Source: Virgibacillus ihumii (lineage in GTDB: Bacteria > Bacillota > Bacilli > Bacillales > Amphibacillaceae). From it: a stretch of DNA of 64,000 bases. The stretch's first letter is position 1; each line of letters opens with the position of its first letter. The position numbers were made by a program, and so were the translations under genes. This document shows, piece by piece, positions 1-9,782 of this stretch. Location of the stretch: assembly GCF_902726655.1 (NCBI RefSeq), contig NZ_CACVAN010000001.1, positions 62,001 to 126,000 on the forward strand, read 5' to 3'. Below the pieces are notes generated by a model. That model was not told the origin of the DNA. It saw nothing but the letters and a program-made list of their open reading frames with translations, and searched no databases.

Positions 1-37
1 TGTTTCATTGCTGTTTAAAAAATATTAAGTTGAAAGA

Positions 38-72
38 GAGGCTGATCACGCAGGTGGTCGGTCTTTTTTTTG
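38..72 (+). terminator. Rho-independent terminator of an upstream gene
   Basis: A hairpin (GCTGATCAC paired with GTGGTCGGT, including G-U pairs, loop gcag) is followed by a run of T. It probably ends a transcript entering from left of the window. Confidence 0.6.
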
Positions 73-225
73 CGTGTGGAATTCGGAATACCGATAAAAG
101 TGGAAAAGTGACTGATAAAATCTTTGAAGCGAGAAATTCGTAATCCCGTTAGTTTATCATGTTTGTCCAACTGAAACATATACTGATATAAACAAGGTTG
201 TACAAGCATGGGCGGTGGAGTATAA

Positions 226-429
226 ATGGGTATGCTGTTTCTTTTTTTACTTGGATTTGGACTGGCTGTCACCGGCGGGGTTACGATTATTGCATACATG
301 AATTTTTTACCTGCAGGAATAGAGTGGGTGGAATATTTTATTTTTATTAAAAGCCGGCCGGAGTGCTATTTTTTTCCTGTTGGTTTTTTGTTGATGGTGA
401 TTGCATTGTACCGATATCCAAACACCTAA
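226..429 (+). CDS. Small two-helix membrane protein of unknown function
   Basis: A 67-residue protein with two predicted membrane segments (about residues 2-24 and 44-62) and a short polar stretch between them. A good ribosome binding site (GGTGGAG at 214-220) lies five bases before the ATG, so it is probably a real gene although short. It sits between a terminator and yjbA, on the same strand as yjbA, and may be read on its own or with it. No family is recognised; location in the membrane is inferred from hydrophobicity only. Confidence 0.6.
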   Translation: MGMLFLFLLGFGLAVTGGVTIIAYMNFLPAGIEWVEYFIFIKSRPECYFFPVGFLLMVIALYRYPNT

Positions 430-573
430 TCTTTCAATCAATCGAATATTTTTTCCGATGATGGTCATAATGTATTTTAAATGAACCGTTAAAAAGGCAG
501 TTGCCTGATAACGTTTTGCCCAGCAACAAATGCTGGCAGTAAACATTTAAAGTGCTAAAAGTGAGGGTTGTAT

Positions 574-1335
574 ATGTTGTATTTACACGATGTTTGGGTG
601 AATTGGTTTGAAGGTGAAGAAAATGGCTACAGTGTGTGTTATTTTCATGAATGGCGGCGCGAGGATCAGATTGAACTGCTGGATCAGGTGCCGTTACTCT
701 ACATATCAGAATTGCTTTACGACTACATTGAAAATGACATGCAGGATTTGCCGGAAAGCATGCTTAATATGATTTACAAACGGGCCTATTCCCGAAAAGG
801 GCAGGAGCGCAATGTGCTTGAATATGCATGTGTTGTGACAGACGGAAATGATATAATGGCTGTTGACACGGTCGGCTATCATATTCCTGTTAGAAAAAGC
901 AGGCTTATTCCAAGACAGGAGCAGCTTGTATTCGACATGATTAAAACAACGCAGCCTGAAACATTTACATTTGAAGAAAAAGTGGCAAAAAAAGAATATC
1001 ATATGCTATCGATGGAACCGGAACTTGTCCACGGATTGACACGTAGGGAGCGGCAGCTGAAACAACTGTTGATGATCGCACTCGATCAGCTTCGTACAAC
1101 CAACAATCTGGAGGAACTTCGTTATTGGCTGACCGAATGGGACCCGAAACAATATCCCTTCATCCGCTATATGAACGAGGATACAGTCTGGAACACATTG
1201 TACGAAGGTGTAAAGCAGAGCTGGAGCTTATCACATGAAGAACTTTGTCAAAAAATGATCAAAGGACAACCATTCCTCGAAAAAATGTGGGAAGTCGAAC
1301 AATCTTCGGATAAAAATAAATCCAAGCAGCAGTAA
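574..1335 (+). CDS. yjbA: YjbA family protein (UPF0736, DUF3603)
   Basis: A soluble protein of 253 residues that I recognise as B. subtilis YjbA by the conserved N-terminus (MLYLHDVWVNWFEGEENGY) and the central RKSRLIPRQEQ and GLTRRERQLKQLL segments. The ATG at 574 is chosen because the family begins MLYLHDVWV and AGGG lies seven bases upstream; the TTG at 568 would add two residues. Its biochemical function is unknown. It is found next to trpS in B. subtilis as here, though the two genes are convergent in this window. The acidic and lysine-rich C-terminal tail is probably disordered. Confidence 0.9.
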   Translation: MLYLHDVWVNWFEGEENGYSVCYFHEWRREDQIELLDQVPLLYISELLYDYIENDMQDLPESMLNMIYKRAYSRKGQERNVLEYACVVTDGNDIMAVDTVGYHIPVRKSRLIPRQEQLVFDMIKTTQPETFTFEEKVAKKEYHMLSMEPELVHGLTRRERQLKQLLMIALDQLRTTNNLEELRYWLTEWDPKQYPFIRYMNEDTVWNTLYEGVKQSWSLSHEELCQKMIKGQPFLEKMWEVEQSSDKNKSKQQ

Positions 1336-1340
1336 ATTTT

Positions 1341-1397
1341 TAAAAGAGTGACCTTTGCCGGGGGCCCCTTGGCGAGGTTGCTCTTTTGGTTTTTAGC
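1341..1397 (+). terminator. Terminator after yjbA
   Basis: A long imperfect hairpin whose outer arms are AAAAGAG and CTCTTTT with an inner ACCT/AGGT stem, followed by a T-rich stretch, immediately after the yjbA stop. Confidence 0.6.
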
Positions 1398-1447
1398 AGA
1401 ATGCGGAGTGCTGTTAATCCTCGGCGGGGGTTCTGAGATGGGCTTTT

Positions 1448-1545
1448 CGTGGATAAGTCGCCTGAAACCGTGGATATCCGGATGAAAATCGTGGATAAAT
1501 ACAATCGAATGAAATTATAGATAGGGAGGAACAGTGGATATATCG
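1448..1545 (+). repeat. 21-nt periodic intergenic array, CGTGGATA core
   Basis: Copies of CGTGGATA begin at 1448, 1469 and 1490, exactly 21 nt apart, with a degenerate further copy near 1533. The same family occurs inverted at 12873-12972. The array lies between the convergent genes yjbA and trpS. It resembles no coding sequence on either strand. Confidence 0.8.
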
Positions 1546-1574
1546 GCAGAACAACCAATTTTTCATTAGCAAGC

Positions 1575-1602
1575 AAAAAGCACCCCCGAAAGGAAGTGCT
1601 CC
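1575..1602 (-). terminator. Terminator after trpS
   Basis: On the minus strand the arms GAGCAC and GTGCTTTTT form a hairpin with a T-run just downstream of the trpS stop codon. Confidence 0.6.
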
Positions 1603-1608
1603 AACCGC

Positions 1609-2631
<1,023 letters not shown>

Positions 2632-2641
2632 CTAAAATGGA

Positions 2642-2856
2642 CAATAAAAAAGTCCATCTATCCCTGTATAAAAGGGACGAATGAACCGCGGTGCCACCCT
2701 CATTATCCTGCAGTTTTTTGCAGGATCGCTTTATTTAAAAACATTCCAGCTCCAAAGTCCAATTCCAATTTACCTTGATGCTTATTCTCACCAACCACAA
2801 GCTCTCTGAAAAAATCAGCGGGTAATTGTACTGCGCCTTTTTCATTGCCCATCTTA
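2642..2856 (-). promoter_or_regulatory. T-box riboswitch (tRNA-Trp) controlling trpS
   Basis: The minus strand carries the T-box core AGGGTGGCACCGCGG (plus 2687-2701), an AGAGAGCTTGTGGTTGGTG stem I element and the specifier loop. A UGG codon reading Trp (plus 2759-2761) is the probable specifier. A competing terminator hairpin with a T-run ends at about 2642, just before trpS. An upstream hairpin (ATCCTGCA/TGCAGGAT) is also seen. Confidence 0.93.
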
Positions 2857-2915
2857 TTAATCTGTCATTATTATATCCAACAATTGTCTCGAAATGCAAG
2901 CGGTACTCCCTTTCG

Positions 2916-3647
2916 CTAAAACATACTCGGGTACAGTTTAATCATCGCATCTGCAATGGTGTCGGCCATTTCCCGTGCTTGCTCTTCAATTGCATCATAT
3001 ACTTCGATATCTTTTTGGTACTCCATGTTGATCATGAAAACAGCTTCCTGTTTTGTTAAATCCAAATGAGTGTAGAACATATCTCTCACAACTTGTTCCG
3101 TTAAAAAAGGATTTATACTGCTCAAAAAAGCAGCAATTTGGTCTGCATTATCATACCACTTTTCTTCAGCTTCCATTGCTGCTTGTTCATCACCTGCTAT
3201 AGCTGCGTTGACAAGATCGGCAGCGAATAAAAGATGTTCTTTAATCAATTCAGCATATGTTTCTCCGGCAGCGTCTCCATATAATTCTCTGAGCATATCC
3301 CCCATATCTGTGGCATTTTGTAGAAGCCGGGCAATGACAAACTCCACATCCGGTAAGTCAAAGGTTAAACTGATAATAACCATCCGTGTCCATGCTACAT
3401 GCTCTTCCCAAAGAGCGACCATCTCTTTTCTAAATTTTAGTTCCGCCTGACTTATACAATGATTCGTTTCTTCCGGCCGATCAGGAAATGTGGTAACAGG
3501 TATGGTGATATGCTGCCCAATACGCAAATAATACGGATCAGCTTCAGGATTTGCATCAATTATTCTCTCAGTCGAAGTATGATACAAATATGCCAACAAC
3601 CAGTAATTATCCCCTGGCTGGATTGTATGTGTGTAAAAGCAGTTCAC
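2916..3647 (-). CDS. LysM domain protein with all-helical C-terminal domain
   Basis: A protein of 243 residues. The N-terminal 50 residues look like a LysM module (HTIQPGDNYWLLAYLYHTS, then an NPEADPYYLRIGQHITIP segment), which in the family binds peptidoglycan or related glycans. Residues from about 65 onward are helical and rich in Glu and Ala, resembling a Bacillaceae domain of unknown function. No signal peptide is present, so it may act inside the cell or mother cell, or be deposited on spores, as for other leaderless LysM proteins; this is inference. A GTG start at 3647 follows AGGAG by about 12 bases. It stands alone between trpS and an M20 peptidase. Confidence 0.75.
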   Translation of the reverse strand: MNCFYTHTIQPGDNYWLLAYLYHTSTERIIDANPEADPYYLRIGQHITIPVTTFPDRPEETNHCISQAELKFRKEMVALWEEHVAWTRMVIISLTFDLPDVEFVIARLLQNATDMGDMLRELYGDAAGETYAELIKEHLLFAADLVNAAIAGDEQAAMEAEEKWYDNADQIAAFLSSINPFLTEQVVRDMFYTHLDLTKQEAVFMINMEYQKDIEVYDAIEEQAREMADTIADAMIKLYPSMF

Positions 3648-4065
3648 TGTTCAACGTCACTCCTTCTGTTGATGAAATTGATTCCAATGAGGTTTATCGA
3701 TTAAATTCTGTTACAATGTATTCATTCTCAATGGAATAGGTGAATGTCCAAATCTGCTAATGGGGAGAGCAAGACTTATTCCTGTTCTTATTCCGCCCCT
3801 TGTGATATAACTGGTCTTACAAAATCCTGAAATAGAGGCAGAAATTATTTTACGGAAACAGCAAATAATATGGCTTAAGTAATTAGGGTTTCTGTAATGG
3901 GGTAAAGCTGTTTAGGGAAGGGTAGAAACAATTAACCCGTTAGTATTAAGTTTATTTTTTGCTGTTAAACTTGTTTTCTCAATTTATTCGGGGATCAAAT
4001 ATACCTATAGAGCTTAAGGAATTACTGCAAATATGATATTGGTAGTTCATTTGTGGGAGGCTTTT
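3648..4065. other. Intergenic region, nothing recognised
   Basis: About 420 bases between the divergent LysM and amidohydrolase genes. It is AT-rich and must hold both promoters. I see no convincing small gene, riboswitch or repeat in it. Confidence 0.5.
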
Positions 4066-5256
4066 ATGATGAAAGACGAATTAATGAAAATGCTGGAAGA
4101 ACGGGAAGATGAAATGATTGAAATTCGCCGCCATCTACATGAACACCCCGAACTTTCCTTTCAAGAAGAAAAGACTGCGGCTTATATTATTGATTTTTAC
4201 AAAGGAAAAGATGTCGAAATAGAGACGAACGTAGGAAATGGCCATGGAATCATTGTTACTATTAACGGAACATTGCCGGGAAAAACTGTCGGGCTTCGCG
4301 CTGACTTTGATGCTTTGCCGATTCATGAGGAAGCGAATGTTCCGTTTAAATCAGTTAATGAAGGTGTGATGCATGCATGCGGACATGATGCTCATACGGC
4401 ATATTTGTTAATTTTGGCTGACTGTCTTATCCAGCTGAAAGATCAAATCAAGGGTACAATTAAAATTATCCACCAGCATGCAGAGGAGCAGCCTCCTGGT
4501 GGTGCTAAAAGTATTGTGGATTCAGGAAAACTGGATGATTTAGAAGCTATTTTTGGTATTCACATTTTGCCGCTCGCTTCCTCCGGTACAGTTGGCTATC
4601 ATAGTGGTTATTCGTTTAATGGCCGTACGTATTTTAAATTGAAGGTACAAGGGCTTGGCGGACATGGATCATCTCCCCACAAAGCGAATGATGCGATTGT
4701 GGCAGGTGCCTACTTTGTGACTGCAGTTCAGACCGTTGTCAGCCGCCGGGTGGATCCGATGAATTCCGGGGTTGTAACAATTGGTTCATTTGACGGTAAA
4801 GGAAGCTTTAATGTGATTAAGGACAACATTGAGATTGAAGGGGATATACGCTATTCCAATGATGCAACACAAAATGTTATCGATAAAGAGGTTCACCGGA
4901 TTGTAAAAGGAATGGAAGAAATGTTTGGTGTGACAGGTGAGCTAACGTATACTCCGGACTACCCGCCGTTGTATAATGATCCTGAGCTGACTACGTTTGT
5001 TGCAGATGCATTGAAAGAGGTTAAGGATAACGACATTAAAAAAGTTAAAGAATTTCCTAAAATGGCACCATCTGATGACTTTGCATATTATCTGGAAAAA
5101 ATCCCTGGTTCTTATTTCTTTATTGGCTGTACTCCAAAAGGAGTTGATGAACCTTATTTCAACCATCATCCAAAATTTGATATTGATGAGGATGCTATTC
5201 TGGTTGCTGCCAAATCAGTGGGACAAGTTGTTGTGAGTTACTTAGATAGAGAGTGA
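4066..5256 (+). CDS. M20 family N-acyl amino acid amidohydrolase
   Basis: A cytoplasmic metallo-amidohydrolase of 396 residues of the M20D (HipO/AmhX-like) family, which removes acyl groups from N-acyl amino acids or related amides with a dinuclear metal centre. Visible signatures are RRHLHEHPELSFQEE near the N-terminus, GLRADFDALPI, the metal-binding ACGHDAHTA and HQHAEEQPPGGA, and the dimerisation-domain motif GLGGHGSSPHKANDA. The ATG at 4066 is used because GGGAGG lies five bases upstream; an ATG at 4033 has no binding site. It appears monocistronic, with a terminator at 5382-5416. The exact substrate cannot be read from sequence. Confidence 0.88.
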   Translation: MMKDELMKMLEEREDEMIEIRRHLHEHPELSFQEEKTAAYIIDFYKGKDVEIETNVGNGHGIIVTINGTLPGKTVGLRADFDALPIHEEANVPFKSVNEGVMHACGHDAHTAYLLILADCLIQLKDQIKGTIKIIHQHAEEQPPGGAKSIVDSGKLDDLEAIFGIHILPLASSGTVGYHSGYSFNGRTYFKLKVQGLGGHGSSPHKANDAIVAGAYFVTAVQTVVSRRVDPMNSGVVTIGSFDGKGSFNVIKDNIEIEGDIRYSNDATQNVIDKEVHRIVKGMEEMFGVTGELTYTPDYPPLYNDPELTTFVADALKEVKDNDIKKVKEFPKMAPSDDFAYYLEKIPGSYFFIGCTPKGVDEPYFNHHPKFDIDEDAILVAAKSVGQVVVSYLDRE

Positions 5257-5381
5257 TCCGTAAAACAGCTCAATCTGGATGGATAGTTCTGAAGGGAAAT
5301 GTCGGATGGATTCCATGCATTAACTTCTTTCTTACCCGTAGGATTTTGGAAGTGGAAGATAGGACAATTGTATGTTAAATG

Positions 5382-5416
5382 AAAGCCCATGCCTAAACAT
5401 CAGGAATGGGCTTTTT
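5382..5416 (+). terminator. Rho-independent terminator
   Basis: AAAGCCCAT pairs with ATGGGCTTT, with an inner CCT/AGG stem and T-run. Its loop is almost the same as that of the terminator at 7600-7633. It is some 125 bases past the amidohydrolase stop. Confidence 0.8.
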
Positions 5417-5646
5417 CATGTTTTTAGTGCAATTAGGATTTGTGAAATCGTGCAATAACTTAAAGAAAAGCATAGGAAATGGGAGCATTTCATTAATGTT
5501 CGCGTTTACATCAAATTTTGTGTATAAAGCGTTGTATGATATGATTCACCTTGTTAAAAACGGATACGGATGAAACTTGTCTTGTTGAAATGTGTCAGGC
5601 AATGCACATGGGAAGGACAAAATAATAACAGTAAAGAGGTGCTTAC

Positions 5647-7107
5647 GTGAATTTACAGGAAATAAAACAGGAATGGTTTGGTAATGTTCGGGGAGATGTT
5701 CTGGCTGGTATGGTCGTAGCGATGGCTCTTATACCGGAAGCAATTGCCTTTTCCATAATTGCCGGGGTGGATCCGATGATTGGTCTATATGCGGCTTTTT
5801 GTATTGCTGTTGTCATTTCGTTTGTCGGAGGACGCCCCGGAATGATATCGGCAGCGACTGGTGCAATGGCCTTGCTAATGGTCGATCTGGTTGCAGATTA
5901 TGGATTGCAGTATTTATTGGCGGCAACTATTTTGACAGGTATTATTCAAATTTTATTTGGTATTTTTAAACTGGCAAAAGCGATGAAGTTTGTTCCGCGT
6001 TCGGTTATGGTCGGATTTGTGAATGCATTGGCGATTATGATTTTCATGGCACAGCTTCAACATTTTGTGGGCGAAACATGGGTTATGTATGCGCTCGTTG
6101 GATTAACACTAGCTATTATTTATCTTTTTCCGCGTATAACAAAAGCTGTTCCATCAACGTTGGTAGCAATCATAGTGGTAACTTTAATTGTAATATATGG
6201 TAATCTTAATGTAGGAACGGTAGGAGATATGGGCGAACTGTCACAGCAGCTGCCGGTGTTTCTGATCCCATCCATTCCGTTTTCATTTGAGACACTTATG
6301 GTTATTTTTCCATATTCCTTATCAATGGCAATTGTCGGGTTGCTGGAATCATTATTAACCTCTAATATAGTAGATGATATGACGGATACGGAAAGCAATA
6401 ATAACAAAGAAAGCCGCGGACAGGGAATTGCCAATATTGTAGCGGGATTTTTCGGCGGAATGGCCGGATGTGCTATGATCGGACAATCCGTTATTAATGT
6501 CAAATCGGGTGGTGCCGGCCGGTTATCCGCTTTTGTTGCTGGGACTTTCCTGATGTTTCTCATTATTGTTCTGGGTGGTTTGGTTGTGCAAATTCCAATG
6601 GCGGCGCTTGTTGGTGTCATGTTTATGGTTTCAATAAGTACGTTTGATTGGTCATCGGTGAAAAATTTGAACAAACTGCCTAAAACGGATGCAGCCGTAA
6701 TGGTCACAACGGTGGCCCTCGTTCTGGTAACGCATAATTTATCGATTGGTGTTTTGGCAGGGGTGCTGTTAAGCGCAATATTCTTTGCTGCAAAAATTTC
6801 CAAGATAAAAGTGACGGAAGAGCTTATTTTGCGGGAGCAGAAAAAAATCTATCGTGTGGAAGGACAGTTGTTCTTTGCTTCGGTCAGCGATTTTCCGGCA
6901 AAGTTTAACTTTATGGACTCTGTTGAAGCGGTGGAAATTGATCTGACACACGCACATCTCTGGGATGATTCGGCAATTGGTGCGCTGGATAAAATTGAAA
7001 TGAAGTTTGCGGAAAATGATATACACGTAACGTATACCGGACTGAATGATGAAAGCCGCAATTTAAAAAAACGTATCGGCGGACTTTCAAAAGCGTCCGG
7101 TCATTAA
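5647..7107 (+). CDS. SulP/SLC26 family anion transporter
   Basis: A 486-residue integral membrane protein with roughly a dozen hydrophobic segments followed by a C-terminal STAS domain (about residues 390-480; [17 protein letters not shown]). The SulP family moves sulfate, bicarbonate or other anions, usually by symport or exchange. The N-terminal signature [24 protein letters not shown] and the segment [12 protein letters not shown] are typical. A GTG start at 5647 follows AAAGAGGTG. A universal stress protein gene follows 43 bases downstream on the same strand, a pairing often seen for SulP carriers, and the two probably form an operon. The substrate is not evident; bicarbonate is a reasonable guess. 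Confidence 0.9.
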   Translation: MNLQEIKQEWFGNVRGDVLAGMVVAMALIPEAIAFSIIAGVDPMIGLYAAFCIAVVISFVGGRPGMISAATGAMALLMVDLVADYGLQYLLAATILTGIIQILFGIFKLAKAMKFVPRSVMVGFVNALAIMIFMAQLQHFVGETWVMYALVGLTLAIIYLFPRITKAVPSTLVAIIVVTLIVIYGNLNVGTVGDMGELSQQLPVFLIPSIPFSFETLMVIFPYSLSMAIVGLLESLLTSNIVDDMTDTESNNNKESRGQGIANIVAGFFGGMAGCAMIGQSVINVKSGGAGRLSAFVAGTFLMFLIIVLGGLVVQIPMAALVGVMFMVSISTFDWSSVKNLNKLPKTDAAVMVTTVALVLVTHNLSIGVLAGVLLSAIFFAAKISKIKVTEELILREQKKIYRVEGQLFFASVSDFPAKFNFMDSVEAVEIDLTHAHLWDDSAIGALDKIEMKFAENDIHVTYTGLNDESRNLKKRIGGLSKASGH

Positions 7108-7150
7108 TATGGAAATGTCATAGAGTGCGAAATTTCTAAGGGGTGAACCT

Positions 7151-7567
7151 TTGTTTAAACGGATACTATTGGCTACGGATGGTTCAAAACATTCAGTTCG
7201 TTCGGCAGATTATGCCATTCAGCTTGCAGAAAAATTTAAAGGAACAATTGATGTTGTTTATGTGGTTGATGGGCAAAAATCAAAATCAGATGTTCTCCAC
7301 CATGACAGTAAGTATGAAATTATGCAGCGAAGAAAAGAAAAGATTCAGCACGTATTGAATCAGATTGAGGGAAACAATATTGACTACAACGTGCAAATAC
7401 TTCACGGGGAACCCGGCCCGGTAATCGTTGAATTTGCAAATTCGCATGATTTTGATTGCATTGTAATCGGGAGCAGAGGGTTGAATAATCTGCAAACGAT
7501 GATTTTAGGCAGTGTAAGCCACAAAGTTGCTAAACGGGCTGATTGTCCGGTTCTTATTGTGAAATGA
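7151..7567 (+). CDS. Universal stress protein, UspA family
   Basis: A single Usp domain of 138 residues. The N-terminal ILLATDGS strand-loop and the C-terminal ATP-binding motif GSRGLNNLQTMILGSVS (the G-2x-G-9x-G-S/T pattern) suggest a nucleotide-binding Usp. The start is a TTG at 7151 with AAGGGGTG just upstream; an overlapping reading frame from 7143 is only a shadow. It lies directly downstream of the SulP transporter and ends at a strong terminator, so it may modulate or respond to that transporter's activity; this is inference from context. Confidence 0.9.
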   Translation: MFKRILLATDGSKHSVRSADYAIQLAEKFKGTIDVVYVVDGQKSKSDVLHHDSKYEIMQRRKEKIQHVLNQIEGNNIDYNVQILHGEPGPVIVEFANSHDFDCIVIGSRGLNNLQTMILGSVSHKVAKRADCPVLIVK

Positions 7568-7599
7568 AAAAGTGAAACCATGTCTTTACGTGAATTGAA

Positions 7600-7633
7600 C
7601 AAGCCCGTGCCTGAACATCAGGTACGGGCTTTA
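7600..7633 (+). terminator. Terminator of the sulP-usp operon
   Basis: AAGCCCGTGCCT pairs with AGGTACGGGCTT around the loop gaacatc. The loop and inner stem nearly match the terminator at 5382-5416. Confidence 0.85.
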
Positions 7634-7763
7634 ACGTTTATACAGCATTCAACGATTTTTTCACTGGGAAATATGATGGACAACTTTTGCCTGAAAATCC
7701 ATTTTGTTAATTCGGTTAATAATATTGGAAATGCTTGTTACGGTATTATCAAATGTCACACTG

Positions 7764-7896
7764 CCATTGAGCCCTCCTCGTGCATACGCACTGCGGGGTC
7801 TCATCTAGGCCTCTCCTCCCGCAGGAGTCTACGTATATTTCCTCCGCTAATTTCTAGAATTGTTCGTTTTTTGAATTACACTTTTTGATTTGTCCC
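7764..7896 (-). repeat. Dispersed Bacillaceae repeat (CTCCTGCGGGA family), truncated copy
   Basis: Read on the minus strand it begins GGCTGGGACAAA and contains AGCGGAGGAAATATACG, TAGACTCCTGCGGGAGG, AGGCCTAG and a GAGACCCCGCAG segment. The same modules occur in the same order at 53770-53985 on the plus strand, where the element is longer. This copy lacks the CCGCGGAAAGCGAAG half. It lies between converging usp and metE-like genes. Confidence 0.85.
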
Positions 7897-7910
7897 AGCC
7901 TTTTTGGCAC

Positions 7911-9017
7911 TTAATTCCAAATTTCACGGGCCACATCCACAACAAATTTCAGTTTTGCCCACTGCTGTTCCTCCGTAAGTTTGTTACCGTGATGGGTTGA
8001 AGCGAATCCGCATTGTGGGCTCAGACACAACTGGTTGTGTGGAACATATTCAGCCGCACCTTTTATACGCGAGATGACTTCATCTTTATTTTCCAGTTCA
8101 CCCGATTTGGATGTGATAACGCCAAGTACAACGCGCGGACCACCCTCAGGAACGTATTTCAACGGATTAAAGCTGCCGGAACGATCATCATCATACTCGA
8201 GGAAAAATCCATCAACATTGCCTTTTGCAAATAATTTCGGGGCAATCCGGTCATAGCTGCCTTCAAATGCCCATGTGGAGCGGTAATTTCCCCGGCATAA
8301 GTGTACTGTTACAGTCAGGTCATCCGGTTTTTCGGCGAGGCTTTCATTGAGAACACGCACTGCCAGGTCAATCAGATAATCCCGGTCGACCATATCATCA
8401 TTCCATGGAACACTGTCAGCAGCAAGCCCGGCAATATAGACATCATCCAGCTGCAAATAGCGGAGTCCTTTGTCATAAAAAGCCTGAAGCGCATCTTGAT
8501 ACGTCTGGATAATGTCTTCTGCATATTTTTCAACATCCGGATAAATGTCTGCATTTCGAATACCATCGTTAAAAAACATATTTGGGCTTGGGATCGCAAA
8601 CTTTACAGCGGCACGTTCATCAACAATATCAAGTAGGTCGTTGACATCCCGTAAAAATGGATGACTTCGGTTAAATGAGATTTTCCCCGAATTCCGAACG
8701 TTGTATTTTTCCGTTTCCTGATCATTGAATGCATAACCCTGTTCAGGTACATATCCTTCAAATCCGTTTAAATGTTCCATAAAGTCGAGGTGGAACCAGG
8801 TTCGGCGGAATTCCCCATCACTGACAGCTTCCAGGCCGGTTTCAATTTGTTTGTCAACTGCCCGTTTGATTTCCTCATTTTCCACATCACGCAATTGTTC
8901 TGCAGAAATAGTGCCTTCTTTAAAATCCTTTCTTGCCGCATGCAGCCGCTCAGGTCGGAGCAAACTCCCAACCTGGTCTGCGCGAAAAGGTGCTTTTGTA
9001 CCGATTTTGGTTGTCAT
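7911..9017 (-). CDS. MetE C-terminal-like methyltransferase (YxjG/YxjH family)
   Basis: A 368-residue TIM-barrel protein of the cobalamin-independent methionine synthase family, matching the short B. subtilis YxjG/YxjH type that lacks the N-terminal half of MetE. The zinc-site elements TVHLCRGN and SPQCGF are present. It is expected to make methionine from homocysteine or a related thiol using a methyl donor. A SAM riboswitch lies directly upstream, which supports a role in sulfur amino acid metabolism. The ATG at 9017 is seven bases past AAAGGAGG; an ATG slightly upstream is too close to the binding site. It appears monocistronic. Confidence 0.92.
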   Translation of the reverse strand: MTTKIGTKAPFRADQVGSLLRPERLHAARKDFKEGTISAEQLRDVENEEIKRAVDKQIETGLEAVSDGEFRRTWFHLDFMEHLNGFEGYVPEQGYAFNDQETEKYNVRNSGKISFNRSHPFLRDVNDLLDIVDERAAVKFAIPSPNMFFNDGIRNADIYPDVEKYAEDIIQTYQDALQAFYDKGLRYLQLDDVYIAGLAADSVPWNDDMVDRDYLIDLAVRVLNESLAEKPDDLTVTVHLCRGNYRSTWAFEGSYDRIAPKLFAKGNVDGFFLEYDDDRSGSFNPLKYVPEGGPRVVLGVITSKSGELENKDEVISRIKGAAEYVPHNQLCLSPQCGFASTHHGNKLTEEQQWAKLKFVVDVAREIWN

Positions 9018-9055
9018 CCATGTTCCTCCTTTAAGGTAACTGAATCCGAAAACAT

Positions 9056-9203
9056 AAAAAGGCCTCTTCCAATAAGAAGAGACCTGACTGTTTTATACGT
9101 CACTCTTCTTATCTTCAAGCATTGCGCTTCTGGAATTAGCACAGTTTTATAACCGATGCTGAGGCTTCAAAGGGCCAGTCCCTCCACCTCTCTGGATAAG
9201 AAT
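9056..9203 (-). promoter_or_regulatory. SAM-I riboswitch (S-box) with terminator
   Basis: On the minus strand the aptamer opens with CTTATCCAGAGAGGTGGAGG, followed by GGCCC and GAAGCCTCAGC, and is closed by GATAAG pairing with CTTATC. A terminator (AGGTCTCTTC with GGAAGAGGCC and a T-run) follows at plus 9056-9087. It should switch the methyltransferase off when S-adenosylmethionine is plentiful. Confidence 0.95.
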
Positions 9204-9323
9204 ATTTCGTTATTCAGTTTAGTTTAAATAATACGATACACCTGAAGTTTTGGAATGTCAATACAAAAATTTGCAGCTCATCATCATAGACGGTTTCTTG
9301 ACTTTTGAATGGTTCAATTATAA

Positions 9324-9358
9324 AATATGAACATATACTGATATACGCATATATTAAT
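9324..9358. promoter_or_regulatory. Possible ArsR/SmtB-type operator upstream of the zinc regulator gene
   Basis: An AT-rich imperfect dyad (ATATGAACATATAC with ATATACGCATAT) sits about 60-90 bases before the regulator start. ArsR/SmtB regulators commonly bind such sites at their own promoters. The match is loose. Confidence 0.3.
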
Positions 9359-9413
9359 ATTGACAACCTTCAGCCAAACATTCGAATGGTTTAGACGAGT
9401 GGGGGAATTATAA

Positions 9414-9740
9414 ATGGCAGATCAAAATGAAGAACAGCAGATCGAACAAAAAGATTTGGATGAGGAAACATTGTTTGTTGTTTCGCAGACATTTAAAGCT
9501 TTAGGGGATCCAACCAGAATCCGGATCCTGCACTTATTATTTCATAATGAATATTCGGTGAATGGTATTGCGGAAGCGCTGCACCTGAGGCAATCTACAG
9601 TCTCACATCAGCTTCGATTCCTAAAGAACTTGCGTCTCGTGAAGTATCGCCGGGAAGGCACAACATTGTATTATTCCCATGACGATGAGCATGTTATTAA
9701 CATTTTGAAGCAAACCATTGACCATGCACTGCACAGCTGA
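9414..9740 (+). CDS. czrA: ArsR/SmtB family zinc-responsive repressor (CzrA-like)
   Basis: A 108-residue winged-helix regulator. The helix-turn-helix lies at about residues 55-75 ([16 protein letters not shown]). The C-terminal helix shows the alpha-5 metal site of CzrA and SmtB, DDEH followed ten residues later by HxxH (DHALH), which points to zinc or cobalt sensing; the alpha-3 cysteine site of ArsR is missing. It is followed 42 bases later by a CDF zinc exporter, so it most likely represses that gene and itself until metal is in excess. The ATG follows GGGGGAA. The assignment to zinc is by analogy with CzrA. Confidence 0.88.
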   Translation: MADQNEEQQIEQKDLDEETLFVVSQTFKALGDPTRIRILHLLFHNEYSVNGIAEALHLRQSTVSHQLRFLKNLRLVKYRREGTTLYYSHDDEHVINILKQTIDHALHS

Positions 9741-9782
9741 TGCCAACTTTAATATGTTACATAATAGCAGGGAGGTATTCCT

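Noticed and set aside
1440..1545. DnaA boxes (TTATNCACA) in the CGTGGATA arrays
   Set aside because: The inverse of the core, TATCCACG, resembles a DnaA box, but the ninth base and the 21-nt phasing differ and no origin genes are nearby.
6120..6803. A 227-codon frame on the strand opposite the SulP gene
   Set aside because: It is fully within the transporter gene, has no family character, and is an antisense shadow.
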